Shown here: positions 51,767 to 60,383 of the stretch, piece after piece
How the letters are laid out: every line of letters starts with the position of its first letter
Position numbering within the stretch: the first letter of the stretch is position 1
Source of the DNA: Gammaproteobacteria bacterium
Lineage (GTDB): Bacteria > Pseudomonadota > Gammaproteobacteria > HK1
Assembly (NCBI GenBank): GCA_012103455.1
Contig: WLWT01000003.1
Coordinates: forward strand, 806,001 to 870,000
Direction: 5' to 3'
DNA length: 64,000 bases
Translations under genes and position numbers: made by a program
Notes under the pieces: model-generated
Databases searched by the model: none
What the model was told of the DNA's origin: nothing
Seen by the model: only the letters and a program-made list of their open reading frames with translations

Positions 51767-52690
51767 TTAAGTCAGTTCAACCCACAAGCTGCTTTCGTAA
51801 GCGCCTTTTTGTACAGGAGCATAGATCCCATCCAGCCAAGCGGCGTGATACTGGCGTAAGTAGTGGCTCGCAGCCAGTATCTTGAAGCGCCCGGTGCCGA
51901 GCAGCGCTGCCACTAAAAGCTGCTCGTTGTAGTTGCGCCAGTTCCATGCTTGTGGATAAGGATCGGGCAGAAAGATATCGTGGATGTGTACCACAACACC
52001 GGGTGGCAATATGGGCAGAACACCGGTGAATAAGCGATCCACGTCGGTACCGGGCATGAGCACGTGGGAACCGTCGATGAACAGGATATCGCCAGCCTTC
52101 AGCCCTTTGAACAGCGATACCGGGCAATCCGACACAGTGCTGCGGTAGACCTCGAAGCACAGCGCATCAATGGGGCGCCTTGGCTCGGGGTCGATGGAGA
52201 TGAGGCGCCGCCTGTTGTCGCCGTTTTTGGTGGCTCTAGGTTCTAGCTCCCGGGTCTCTAGAACTCGGGTTTCCAGATCTATGGCCTCTAAAGCTCTGGC
52301 CAAAAAGCGGGTGGAGTGTCCCGAGCCGACTTCGACAATGGTGGCGGGGGCGAGAGTGTAAACCATAGTATACGCGAGGGCTGCGTCAAGGCCACTGAAC
52401 CAATCTTGATCGAAACGTGGCCCGTGCGGGTCGCCGGCTCGTTTAGTGCCGAATGTGCGCAACTTGGTCTCTAGCGCGAACACCTGCTCCAAGTAGGTGC
52501 GCATGGCCGGTGCGGCGTGCGCGAACCGCTCTCTTAACCAATCGGGTATTCCGGGCGATAGGTTCGCCGCGTAACGGTGGGGAATGTAGAACCCTTCAGG
52601 CTTGGTGTCGCCGCCGGCCCAATGCTCGAGCGTTGCCCGCGCTCCAGCTAAGGCCTGCGGCGGCGGGGAGGGGTTCGGCGGCGAATCCAT
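51767..52690 (-). CDS. Class I SAM-dependent methyltransferase (Methyltransf_24-like)
   Basis: 307 residues. The SAM site is ATIVEVGSGHSTRFLARAL near residue 115, with RRLISIDPEPR as the acidic strand after it and GDILFIDGSHV as the following core strand; a HIHDIFLPDPYP motif is typical of methyltransferases linked to glycan or cephalosporin-hydroxylase-like families. A local repeat (LETRVLETRELEPRATK) is inserted before the second strand. It is divergent from the ABC gene with 99 bases between starts, so it may share control with the glycan cluster. Substrate unknown. Confidence 0.82.
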   Translation of the reverse strand: MDSPPNPSPPPQALAGARATLEHWAGGDTKPEGFYIPHRYAANLSPGIPDWLRERFAHAAPAMRTYLEQVFALETKLRTFGTKRAGDPHGPRFDQDWFSGLDAALAYTMVYTLAPATIVEVGSGHSTRFLARALEAIDLETRVLETRELEPRATKNGDNRRRLISIDPEPRRPIDALCFEVYRSTVSDCPVSLFKGLKAGDILFIDGSHVLMPGTDVDRLFTGVLPILPPGVVVHIHDIFLPDPYPQAWNWRNYNEQLLVAALLGTGRFKILAASHYLRQYHAAWLDGIYAPVQKGAYESSLWVELT

Positions 52691-52789
52691 GCAAGTAACC
52701 TTTTAAGTTGTATGAGTGCGGGTGTTTTCCGCCCCTTGGCTGCGATAAAGTGCCAGAACCGAGGCCAGTCCGAAGCCCGAATCGAGCGC

Positions 52790-55426
52790 ATGCAACCAAC
52801 CATCTTCAAGTTTGTTTGGCGCTACAGCAAGCGCCCGCAGATCCTGCTGTTGATTCTGACTGCACTGTCATTCCCATTTCTGTGGGTCAGTCTCGAGCTG
52901 CCGAAGACGATTATCAACGAGGCTATAGGTGGCAGCGACTTCCCCCGCGAGATCATGGGGCGAGAAGTCGATCAGATCGACTATCTGCTCATCTTGTCCG
53001 TGGCCTTCTTGATCGTGGTGCTCTTCAACGGTGGCTTCAAATATGCGGTCAACGTCTACCGGGGCGTGATCGGCGAACGCATGCTACGCCGTTTGCGCTA
53101 TCAACTGCTGGGCTATGTCACCCGCTTTCCGCTACCGCATTTTCGGCGTGTTTCCCAAGGCGAAGTGGTGTCCATGGTGTCCGCCGAAACCGAACCGCTA
53201 GGCGGTTTTATCGGCGATTGCTTGGCTGTGCCGGCCTATCAGGGTGGCACGCTGCTCGTCATTTTGGCGTTCATGTTCGTGCAGGATTGGGTGATGGGTT
53301 TGGCGGCCATCGCTCTTTATCCGGTGCAAGGATGGCTGATCCCCAAGCTGCAACGCAAGCTCAATCAACTGAAGAAAGAGCGGGTGGTGCTGGTGCGCAA
53401 GCTGTCCGAGCGCATCGGCGAGGTGGTCTCCGGCATGCAAGAGATACACGCCCACGATACCTCCCAGCTCGAGCTGGCGGATTTTTCCGAGCGCTTGGGC
53501 GATATCTATACGGTGCGCTACAAGATCTATAAACAGAAATTCCTCATCAAGTTTCTGAATAACTTCATCGCCCAGATCACCCCGTTCTTCTTCTATTCCA
53601 TTGGCGGCTATCTGGTCATCAAAGGCGAACTCACCCTAGGGGCGCTGGTGGCCGCGTTGACCGCGTACAAAGATCTCTCCGCGCCGTGGAAAGAACTCTT
53701 GAATTATTACCAAATCATGGAGGATGCCCGCATCAAGTACGATTTGTTGGTGGAGACTTTTCAACCCGATGGTTTGTTGACAGAGCGGGTGCAGTCGGCT
53801 GAGCCGAATTCGGCGCCGCTCACTGGGCAGATCATCGCGACGAATCTGAATCTGCACGAGGATGCCGATGCCTCGTTTGTAGCCGGAGCAACCTTCAAAG
53901 TGGACGTCGATCGCAAATTGTCGATCGTCGGTCCCGGCGGCAGCGGTACCCACCGCTTGGCCACGGTCTTGGCCGGTCTTAACAAGCCATTGGGTGGTTC
54001 ACTGACTGTGGGTGGTTTGGATGTTCCTACGCTACCGGAGACTTTTACCGGCCGGCGTTTTGCTTACGTCGGTCAAGAGCCGAGGTTGCGTGCGGGCACG
54101 TTGCGCGATGCGCTGTTTTATTCGCTCAAACACAGGCCCGTAGCCAGTGCCGATGATGGCACCGGCGATCCGCAGGCAAACTTGCGCAAGCGTGAAGCCG
54201 AGTTGTCGGGCAATTCGCCGTTCGACATCAGAGCCGACTGGATCGACTACACGGGAGCACAGGTAGCGGGGCCTGATGAACTGGTAGGGCGGGCCATGGA
54301 TGTGCTGCAAATTGTCGATTTGCATCAGGATGTATACCAGTTGGGACTCTCCGGTACGGTTGCTCCTGAACAACGCCCGGATCTGGCCGAGCGCATCATG
54401 CAGGCGCGCGCCGAGTTGCGCGACCGGCTGCAAGATCCGGCGATCGCCCCCCTCGTCGAACTGTTCGATGCCGAGCGTTATAACACCAACCTTTCGGTGG
54501 GCGAGAATTTGCTGTTCGGCACACCGCTGGATGCTACCTTGGACGTACAGGCTCTGCATACGAATGCGTATATGCGCAAGGTGCTGCAAGAAACCGGACT
54601 TACCGATCAATTCCTGACTATTGGCAGGACCGTGGCTGAGTTGATGGTCGAGTTGTTCGCCGATGTTGCCCCCGACAGCGAACTCTTCGAGCAATTCAGC
54701 TTTATCAGCGCGGACGATTTGCCCGAGTTTCGGGCGATGTTGTCGCGCACCGAGGAGGGTAAGACGCAAGGGGTGAGCCCTGATGATCGGACTATGATGC
54801 TGTCGCTACCCTTCAAGTTGGTTGTGGCACGCCACCGCTTGAGTTTGATCGACGAATCCTTGCAAGCGCGCATACTCGAAGCGCGAAGAGTATTTGCTAC
54901 CGGGTTCGGTTCAGGGCCGCCGGAGGTGGATTTCTATGACCGTGACCGTTACAGCGCCACCGGCTCTATCCAAGACAATATCCTGTTTGGCCGCTTGGCG
55001 TATGGTCGTGCCAGAAGCGCTCAACAGATAGGTGCGCTCATACGGGAGGTGGTCGATAAACTTGCATTGCGCGATGAGATCATGGAGGTCGGGCTCGATT
55101 ATCACATCGGCATAGGCGGCTCGCGCTTGAGTTCGGCCCAGCGTTTGAAACTGGCCATAGCCCGCTGTGTGATCAAGCGTCCCGACCTTTTAATCGTGGA
55201 CGAAGCGACGGCTGCATTGGATGGTGCGACACAATTGCGCATCATGAACAATCTGCTCGCCGAGATGGGCGAGCGTGGCTTGATCTGGGTGTTGCACCGT
55301 GCCAGTCTTGCCGAGCACTTCGACCTGACTATGGTACTGGATGAAGGAAGGGTCGTGCAGTTGGGACCTTACGGTGAGTTGGTCACATCGGGAACCTTGC
55401 TAAAGCAATTGGTGGCCGAGGCCTAA
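52790..55426 (+). CDS. Atypical ABC exporter with degenerate, expanded nucleotide-binding domain
   Basis: 878 residues from ATG 52790 (ATG 52712 adds a non-conserved tail). The N-terminal ~330 residues are an exporter-type membrane domain with about six helices. The Walker A position (53930-53956) reads GPGGSGTHR: the catalytic Lys is replaced. The signature (LSSAQ), Walker B LLIVDEATAALD and H-loop His (WVLHRASL) near the C-terminus are normal. Between Walker A and signature lie about 350 extra residues containing three versions of the G-x-x-x-(D/E)-N-x-L-F-G segment that normally occurs once. It heads the glycan cluster and may export or regulate its product. Confidence 0.85.
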   Translation: MQPTIFKFVWRYSKRPQILLLILTALSFPFLWVSLELPKTIINEAIGGSDFPREIMGREVDQIDYLLILSVAFLIVVLFNGGFKYAVNVYRGVIGERMLRRLRYQLLGYVTRFPLPHFRRVSQGEVVSMVSAETEPLGGFIGDCLAVPAYQGGTLLVILAFMFVQDWVMGLAAIALYPVQGWLIPKLQRKLNQLKKERVVLVRKLSERIGEVVSGMQEIHAHDTSQLELADFSERLGDIYTVRYKIYKQKFLIKFLNNFIAQITPFFFYSIGGYLVIKGELTLGALVAALTAYKDLSAPWKELLNYYQIMEDARIKYDLLVETFQPDGLLTERVQSAEPNSAPLTGQIIATNLNLHEDADASFVAGATFKVDVDRKLSIVGPGGSGTHRLATVLAGLNKPLGGSLTVGGLDVPTLPETFTGRRFAYVGQEPRLRAGTLRDALFYSLKHRPVASADDGTGDPQANLRKREAELSGNSPFDIRADWIDYTGAQVAGPDELVGRAMDVLQIVDLHQDVYQLGLSGTVAPEQRPDLAERIMQARAELRDRLQDPAIAPLVELFDAERYNTNLSVGENLLFGTPLDATLDVQALHTNAYMRKVLQETGLTDQFLTIGRTVAELMVELFADVAPDSELFEQFSFISADDLPEFRAMLSRTEEGKTQGVSPDDRTMMLSLPFKLVVARHRLSLIDESLQARILEARRVFATGFGSGPPEVDFYDRDRYSATGSIQDNILFGRLAYGRARSAQQIGALIREVVDKLALRDEIMEVGLDYHIGIGGSRLSSAQRLKLAIARCVIKRPDLLIVDEATAALDGATQLRIMNNLLAEMGERGLIWVLHRASLAEHFDLTMVLDEGRVVQLGPYGELVTSGTLLKQLVAEA

Positions 55427-55521
55427 TCCGGCTTTGCCTCCGATGGGCACCCGTATTTTCAGTACACGCTAGTTCGTTATCTCTCCCCTTTCTTCTATCG
55501 AATAGCAGCGGAGGAGTTCAA

Positions 55522-55998
55522 GTGGATCTGCTTCAGGAAGCGGAACTATTGCGCAAGGTGCCGATGTTCTCGCGCCTCGAGCCTGCGAAGCTCAAGCTGC
55601 TGGCATTCACTAGCGAGAACTTGAGTTTCGAAGATGGAGAGGTGCTGTTTCTGGTCGGCGATCCGGCCGATTCCGCTTACGTCATCATGGAGGGAGAAGT
55701 GGAAGTGATGGCGGAGACGGATGCCGGTGAAGTAGTCGCTGTGACGCTCAAGCAAAATCAGCTATTCGGTGAGATGGCCGTGCTCAGCAATGCGCCCCGC
55801 TCCGCCACCATCCGCGCCAAAGGGCAGCTACGGGCGCTGCGCATCACCGATGAGGCTTTCATTAAATTGCTCTCGGACAATCCGGATGTGGCGCTGGATG
55901 TATTGCGTCAGTTGAGCGATAAATTAGCCGCGTCGCATCGGCAATTCGAGGATTTGCAAAGGAAGTGGCTGCGAATGGAACAGCCGGCTTCGGGATAA
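55522..55998 (+). CDS. Cyclic nucleotide-binding domain protein
   Basis: 158 residues from a GTG with GGAGG 8 bases upstream. A single Crp-type cNMP domain: FEDGEVLFLVGDPADSAYVIMEGEVEV, LKQNQLFGEMAVLSNAPRSATIRA (the phosphate-binding cassette with Glu and Arg), then a C-terminal helix. There is no DNA-binding domain, so it is likely a ligand sensor acting by protein contact, perhaps on the ABC protein encoded 95 bases upstream; such pairs recur in glycan clusters. Confidence 0.85.
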   Translation: MDLLQEAELLRKVPMFSRLEPAKLKLLAFTSENLSFEDGEVLFLVGDPADSAYVIMEGEVEVMAETDAGEVVAVTLKQNQLFGEMAVLSNAPRSATIRAKGQLRALRITDEAFIKLLSDNPDVALDVLRQLSDKLAASHRQFEDLQRKWLRMEQPASG

Positions 55999-56036
55999 GC
56001 GGTATTTTTTTCCTGTTTGACTCTATCCCCGGTGCC

Positions 56037-56068
56037 GCCGTCGCAGATATACGCCGTCGCAGATATAC
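56037..56068. repeat. 16-bp tandem duplication
   Basis: GCCGTCGCAGATATAC occurs twice in direct succession in the 100-base gap before the MurG-like gene. Perfect copies, so probably recent. Confidence 0.8.
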
Positions 56069-56098
56069 GAGTGTGGGCGGGAGTGAGGCCGACTGCGA

Positions 56099-57316
56099 AT
56101 GCCGTCCACCAGCGCTCGTATCTTAATCTATAGCCATGACACATTTGGTCTAGGGCATTTGCGCCGGTGCCGCAGTATCGCGCATGCACTGGTGGCCCAG
56201 CGCAAGAACCTGTCCGTGTTGATACTGTCGGGATCACCCATCATCGGCAGTTTCGACTTCAGAGCGCGGGTCGATTTCGTGCGCATTCCCGGTGTCATCA
56301 AACTTCGCAACGGGGATTATTCCTCCCTCAGCTTGCACATGGACATCGCAGAGGTGATGGATTTACGCGCTGCCATCATCCGCAACACCACGCAGGTTTT
56401 CCAGCCCGATGTTTTGCTAGTAGACAAAGAGCCGCTCGGTTTGCGCGGTGAGATAGCGTCTACGCTCGAAGATGCCAGCGCACGCGGTACTCATCTGGTG
56501 CTCGGGCTTCGCGATGTAATGGATGATCCCGATGCGTTGGCGCGGGAGTGGGCGCGCAAAAACCCAGGCCCCGCGCTGCAGAACCTTTACGATGAGATCT
56601 GGGTCTACGGATTACCCCAAGTGTGCGATCCGCTGGCAGGTATCGAGTTGCCGGCAGGGGTGCGCGAGAAGATGCGCTACACCGGTTACCTGCGCCGGAC
56701 GTTACCGGTCGGGAAGCTGCGCTATACCCATAGCGATCTGGCGGCACAGCCCTATGTGTTGGTGATGACCGGCGGCGGCGGCGATGGCGAGGCGCTGGTC
56801 GATTGGGTACTCAGAGCTTACGAGAAAGATAGATCCATTCCATTTAGGGCTCTGCTGGTACTGGGGCCGTTCATGGCGGCTAAGTTGAGGCGCCGGTTCC
56901 GCCGGCGCATAGAAAAGCTGGCGCTGGTCGATGCGATTACCTTCGATGCGCAGATCGAGCATCTGATACAAGGCGCGCAAGGCGTGGTATCCATGGGCGG
57001 TTACAACACATTTTGCGAAATTCTCTCGTTCGACAAACGCGCCCTCATCGTGCCGCGCCACGCGCCGCGGCGCGAACAGTTGATCCGCGCCAGGCAAGCG
57101 CAAAATCTCGGCCTTATCCGGATGCTCAGCACTGAAGCTGGCCGGGACACCGATGTCATGATTGCGGCGCTACATCGGTTGCCCGAGCAGCCGCTACCCT
57201 CCGAGGTTACCGTCGATGGTCTACTGGATGGCCTGACGCGTATCGGAGCGTGGGTCCATGGGCAATTGCGTGCCCGTGGGCACGCTGGACGGGTGCGCTG
57301 GGCGCAGGGCGTCTGA
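56099..57316 (+). CDS. MurG-like glycosyltransferase family protein (COG4671-like), 1
   Basis: 405 residues, GT-B fold. N-terminus ILIYSHDTFGLGHLRRCRSIAHAL is the G-x-G-H-x-x-R motif of MurG-like enzymes. The C-terminal half has VLVMTGGGGDGEALVDWVL and GAQGVVSMGGYNTFCEILSFDKRALIVPR, where the nucleotide-sugar ligand residues lie. It is the first of three such proteins in the cluster, more diverged than the other two. Sugar donor and acceptor unknown. Confidence 0.82.
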   Translation: MPSTSARILIYSHDTFGLGHLRRCRSIAHALVAQRKNLSVLILSGSPIIGSFDFRARVDFVRIPGVIKLRNGDYSSLSLHMDIAEVMDLRAAIIRNTTQVFQPDVLLVDKEPLGLRGEIASTLEDASARGTHLVLGLRDVMDDPDALAREWARKNPGPALQNLYDEIWVYGLPQVCDPLAGIELPAGVREKMRYTGYLRRTLPVGKLRYTHSDLAAQPYVLVMTGGGGDGEALVDWVLRAYEKDRSIPFRALLVLGPFMAAKLRRRFRRRIEKLALVDAITFDAQIEHLIQGAQGVVSMGGYNTFCEILSFDKRALIVPRHAPRREQLIRARQAQNLGLIRMLSTEAGRDTDVMIAALHRLPEQPLPSEVTVDGLLDGLTRIGAWVHGQLRARGHAGRVRWAQGV

Positions 57317-57334
57317 GGAGGGGCGCCAACGGTT

Positions 57335-58624
57335 ATGCAAAGAGCGGCTCAGGTAGCGCTGGGGGCGACGAGAGTAGCTTTCGTGCTCAAGGGTTACCCG
57401 CGGCTTTCAGAGACTTTTATCGCTCAAGAGATCCACGGACTGCAATGCCTGGGTCTGCGCATACACATCGTATCGTTACGCCACCCCACCGATCCGCACC
57501 GCCACCCGGTGCATGAGCAGATCGAGGCAAAGGTGCAGTATTTACCGGAGTATTTGCACCAGGAACCGCTGCGCGTGCTGCGCGCTTGGCGGCGGGCGCG
57601 GCGCCTGCCCGGGTATGCCCGGGCACGGGCTGTTTGGTGGGCGGACTTGCGCCGTGATCCGACCCGCAACCGGGTACGCCGTTTCGGCCAAGCTTTAGTG
57701 CTGGCGGCGGAGTTGCCACCGGATATTAGCCATCTGCACGCCCATTTCTTACATACACCGGCCAGCGTGACCCGCTATTGTGCCATGTTGAAGCAGATGC
57801 CATGGACCGGGTCGGCTCACGCCCGCGATATCTGGACCAGTGCCGAGTGGGAATTGCGCGAGAAGCTGGCCGATTGTCAATGGGTGGTCACTTGCACCGC
57901 GGTCAATGAACACTACTTGGGCGGTCTTTGCGCCCGTGCCGGGGTGGTGGAACTGATGTATCACGGTTTGGATTTGGCCCGTTTCTCACGGCAGCCGCGT
58001 GCTTGTTCAGGGCGAGATGGCCGGGCTGCAGAGGATCCGGTGATGCTTTTGTCGGTGGGCCGCGCAGTGGAGAAAAAAGGGTATGACGATCTACTTGAAG
58101 CACTAGCCCGATTAAGTCCGGATATCCATTGGCGTTTTACTCATATAGGCGGCGGCGCCTTATCCGAGCAGCTAAAAGCCAAGGCGGCTGCCTTGGGCAT
58201 AAGCGGGCGCATCAGTTGGTTGGGGGCAAGAGCACAAGAAGATGTTCTACGGGCGTACAGAAGCCACGACGTCTTTGTGTTGGCTAGCCGTATCGCCAGT
58301 GATGGCGATCGTGACGGGCTGCCGAACGTGCTGGTGGAGGCGCAAAGTCAGGGCTTGGTCTGCGTGGCCACGCGCGCTGGTGCCATCCCGGAACTGGTCG
58401 AACACGGCACCAGCGGATTGTTGGTGGAGCCGCAACGCCCTGAACAATTGGCCCGAGCATTGCGCGAGGTGATCTGCGATCCTGAGCTGCGTGGCCGCCT
58501 GGGGGAGGCAGGGAGCGCCGTTGTGCACAGTAAATTCTCCATGCAAGGTGGCTTGCAGCGCTTGCTCGGCAAATTCGCCACTATGCGCGGGAGTGCCGCG
58601 CTGGCCGTTCGCGCGAAGAGCTAA
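57335..58624 (+). CDS. GT4 family glycosyltransferase, 1
   Basis: 429 residues with AGGAGGGG about 10 bases before the ATG. GT-B fold: N-terminal FVLKGYPRLSETFIAQEIHGLQ (colanic-acid/AmsD-type start), HLHAHFLHTPASVTRYCA, and the C-terminal GT4 motif SLGLVCVATRAGAIPELVEHG preceded by GLPNVLVEAQ with the E-x7-E pattern. Likely adds sugars to a surface glycan in the cytosol. The stop overlaps the next start by one base. Confidence 0.88.
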   Translation: MQRAAQVALGATRVAFVLKGYPRLSETFIAQEIHGLQCLGLRIHIVSLRHPTDPHRHPVHEQIEAKVQYLPEYLHQEPLRVLRAWRRARRLPGYARARAVWWADLRRDPTRNRVRRFGQALVLAAELPPDISHLHAHFLHTPASVTRYCAMLKQMPWTGSAHARDIWTSAEWELREKLADCQWVVTCTAVNEHYLGGLCARAGVVELMYHGLDLARFSRQPRACSGRDGRAAEDPVMLLSVGRAVEKKGYDDLLEALARLSPDIHWRFTHIGGGALSEQLKAKAAALGISGRISWLGARAQEDVLRAYRSHDVFVLASRIASDGDRDGLPNVLVEAQSQGLVCVATRAGAIPELVEHGTSGLLVEPQRPEQLARALREVICDPELRGRLGEAGSAVVHSKFSMQGGLQRLLGKFATMRGSAALAVRAKS

Positions 58625-59775
58625 TGGAACGGCGGCGTATCGCGTTCTACGCTCCGTTAAAAGCACCGGATAGGGGCAGTTTGAGCGGGGATAGACGGAT
58701 CGGCCAGCTATTGATGCGGGCTCTGCTGGAGGCGGGTTACGATGTTGAACTGGCGGCACGCTTGCGTTCCCGCGAAAGCAAAGGGGATGTTGCCCGCCAG
58801 CAGCGGCTGCGGTCGGCCGGCGAGCGCTGGGCCGAGCGCCTCATCCGCCGTTATCTGCGCCGGCCGGCAGTGGCGCGTCCGGCGTTATGGTTCACGTACC
58901 ATCTTTATTATAAAGCGCCCGATTGGATAGGGCCGGCGGTCACCCGGGCGCTTGCTATCCCGTACGTGGTGGCGGAGGCTTCCCACGCACCCAAAAGGGA
59001 TCGGGAACCTTGGCGTATGGTGCATCGGGCGGCGGCCGAGGCGATCGGCGAGGCCGATATCATCATCGCTTTGAATAGCGATGATGTGGGGTGTTTGGAG
59101 CAGTTGGTGCCAGCGCATCGCATCGCCAAGCTAGCGCCTTTTATAGACATTGATGCTTATCGTCCCAGACACACAAAGGAGGCGCTGCGGGCGCGGCTTG
59201 GCGGCGCACTTGGCCTGCATGCAGCGCGGCCATGGCTAGTGTGCGTGGGCATGATGCGCGCTGGCGATAAGTTCGCATCTTACCGCGTCCTGGCCGCTGC
59301 TCTGTTGCGGCTGCTAGGGCTGGATTGGCAGTTGCTGATCATCGGTGACGGGCCATGCCGCGAGGCCGTGGAAGACTTGTTCGCGCCCATGGCCGAGCGG
59401 GTGCGATTTGTTGGCAAAGTGGAGCCGGAGTCAGTGGTGCAGGTGTTAGGGGCGTGTGATCTCTACGTGTGGCCGGCGGTCAACGAAGCCTTCGGCCTGG
59501 CTTTCCTCGAGGCACAAACCGCTGGGCTGCCGGTCGTGTCCTGCCAAACCCGGGGCGTGCCGGACGTAGTGGCGAACGGTGAGACGGGGTTGCTGATCCC
59601 GCCAGATGATGCTCGAGCGCTGGCGCTTGCCGTAGAGGAGTTGCTGAAAAACGACGCCAAGAGGATGCAGATGGCGGCGGCGGGAGCGCACCGGTGCCAG
59701 CGCTTGCACGGTATTGCGCCCGCAGCGCGGCGGCTGAAGACGCTGTTGGATCCACTGTTCAGGCGGCGAGATTAG
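58624..59775 (+). CDS. GT4 family glycosyltransferase, 2
   Basis: 383 residues. The donor-binding C-terminal domain shows VYVWPAVNEAFGLAFLEAQTAGLPVVSCQTRGVPDVVANGETG, the GT4 E-x7-E motif; the N-terminal domain starts RRIAFYAPLKAPDRGSLSGDRRIGQLLMRALLEAGY. A PPD/VVAEASHAPKRD segment between them fits the acceptor side. Overlaps the previous gene by one base (TAATG), so translation is coupled. Confidence 0.88.
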   Translation: MERRRIAFYAPLKAPDRGSLSGDRRIGQLLMRALLEAGYDVELAARLRSRESKGDVARQQRLRSAGERWAERLIRRYLRRPAVARPALWFTYHLYYKAPDWIGPAVTRALAIPYVVAEASHAPKRDREPWRMVHRAAAEAIGEADIIIALNSDDVGCLEQLVPAHRIAKLAPFIDIDAYRPRHTKEALRARLGGALGLHAARPWLVCVGMMRAGDKFASYRVLAAALLRLLGLDWQLLIIGDGPCREAVEDLFAPMAERVRFVGKVEPESVVQVLGACDLYVWPAVNEAFGLAFLEAQTAGLPVVSCQTRGVPDVVANGETGLLIPPDDARALALAVEELLKNDAKRMQMAAAGAHRCQRLHGIAPAARRLKTLLDPLFRRRD

Positions 59776-59779
59776 CGCC

Positions 59780-60383
59780 GTGCGCTGTTGGTTGATTCGC
59801 CATGCGCGCACCGCCTGGAACGCCGTTGGCCGTGTTCAAGTGCAGGCCGATATTGCGTTGGACGCAACCGGTGTCCGGCAGGCGGCAGGTTGGCGCTTAC
59901 CGGCTCAGCCGCACCGCTGGTTCGTAAGCGCTAAAAAGAGCGCAGCAGACGGCATCACTGATGGGTGCGGGTGCGGACTAGATGACTGTGGCGCTGCCAC
60001 TCATCGAGATGCATTGGGGCGCGTACGAGGGCAGAACTCTGGTCGAGCTTCGGGCCGGACTCGGCGATGGCATGGCCGTCAATGAAGCGCGCGGCTTGGA
60101 TTTTAAACCGCCTGGTGGCGAGAGTCCGCGGCAGGTGCAGGTGCGAGTCTTGGCCTGGTTGCGGCGGCAAGCGGCGGCCTGGAGTGATGGGGAGGCGGCG
60201 CTGGTATCCCACCAGGGGATGTTGTGCGCTCTACTCGCCTTGACGATCGGCTGGGATATGCGAGGTAAGCCGCCGGTGCGTTGGGGCTTTGAGGGTTGTG
60301 CCCAGCTAATACCGCTCGATAGGACCGGCGGCATCGCGGCGGTTGCGCACATCATACCGCTGCCGGCGCAGGCCGGGCGATGA
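59780..60383 (+). pseudogene. Histidine phosphatase family gene, frameshifted
   Basis: The first frame from GTG 59780 reads MRCWLIRHARTAWN (catalytic RH; the usual RHG is RHA here) and VRQAAGWRLPAQPHRWFVSA. The second frame from about 59982 reads LPLIEMHWGAYEGRTLVELRAGLGDG and AALVSHQGMLCALLAL (second catalytic His). A single-base indel between about 59982 and 60005 would join them, because the second frame has a TAG immediately upstream. A pseudogene, a sequencing error or a programmed shift are all possible; no slippery heptamer was seen. The family includes phosphoglycerate-mutase-like and glycan-linked phosphatases. Confidence 0.75.

Noticed and set aside
52708..53532. 274-codon plus-strand frame
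   Set aside because: Shadow frame of the ABC exporter, which has clear transporter features in the other frame.
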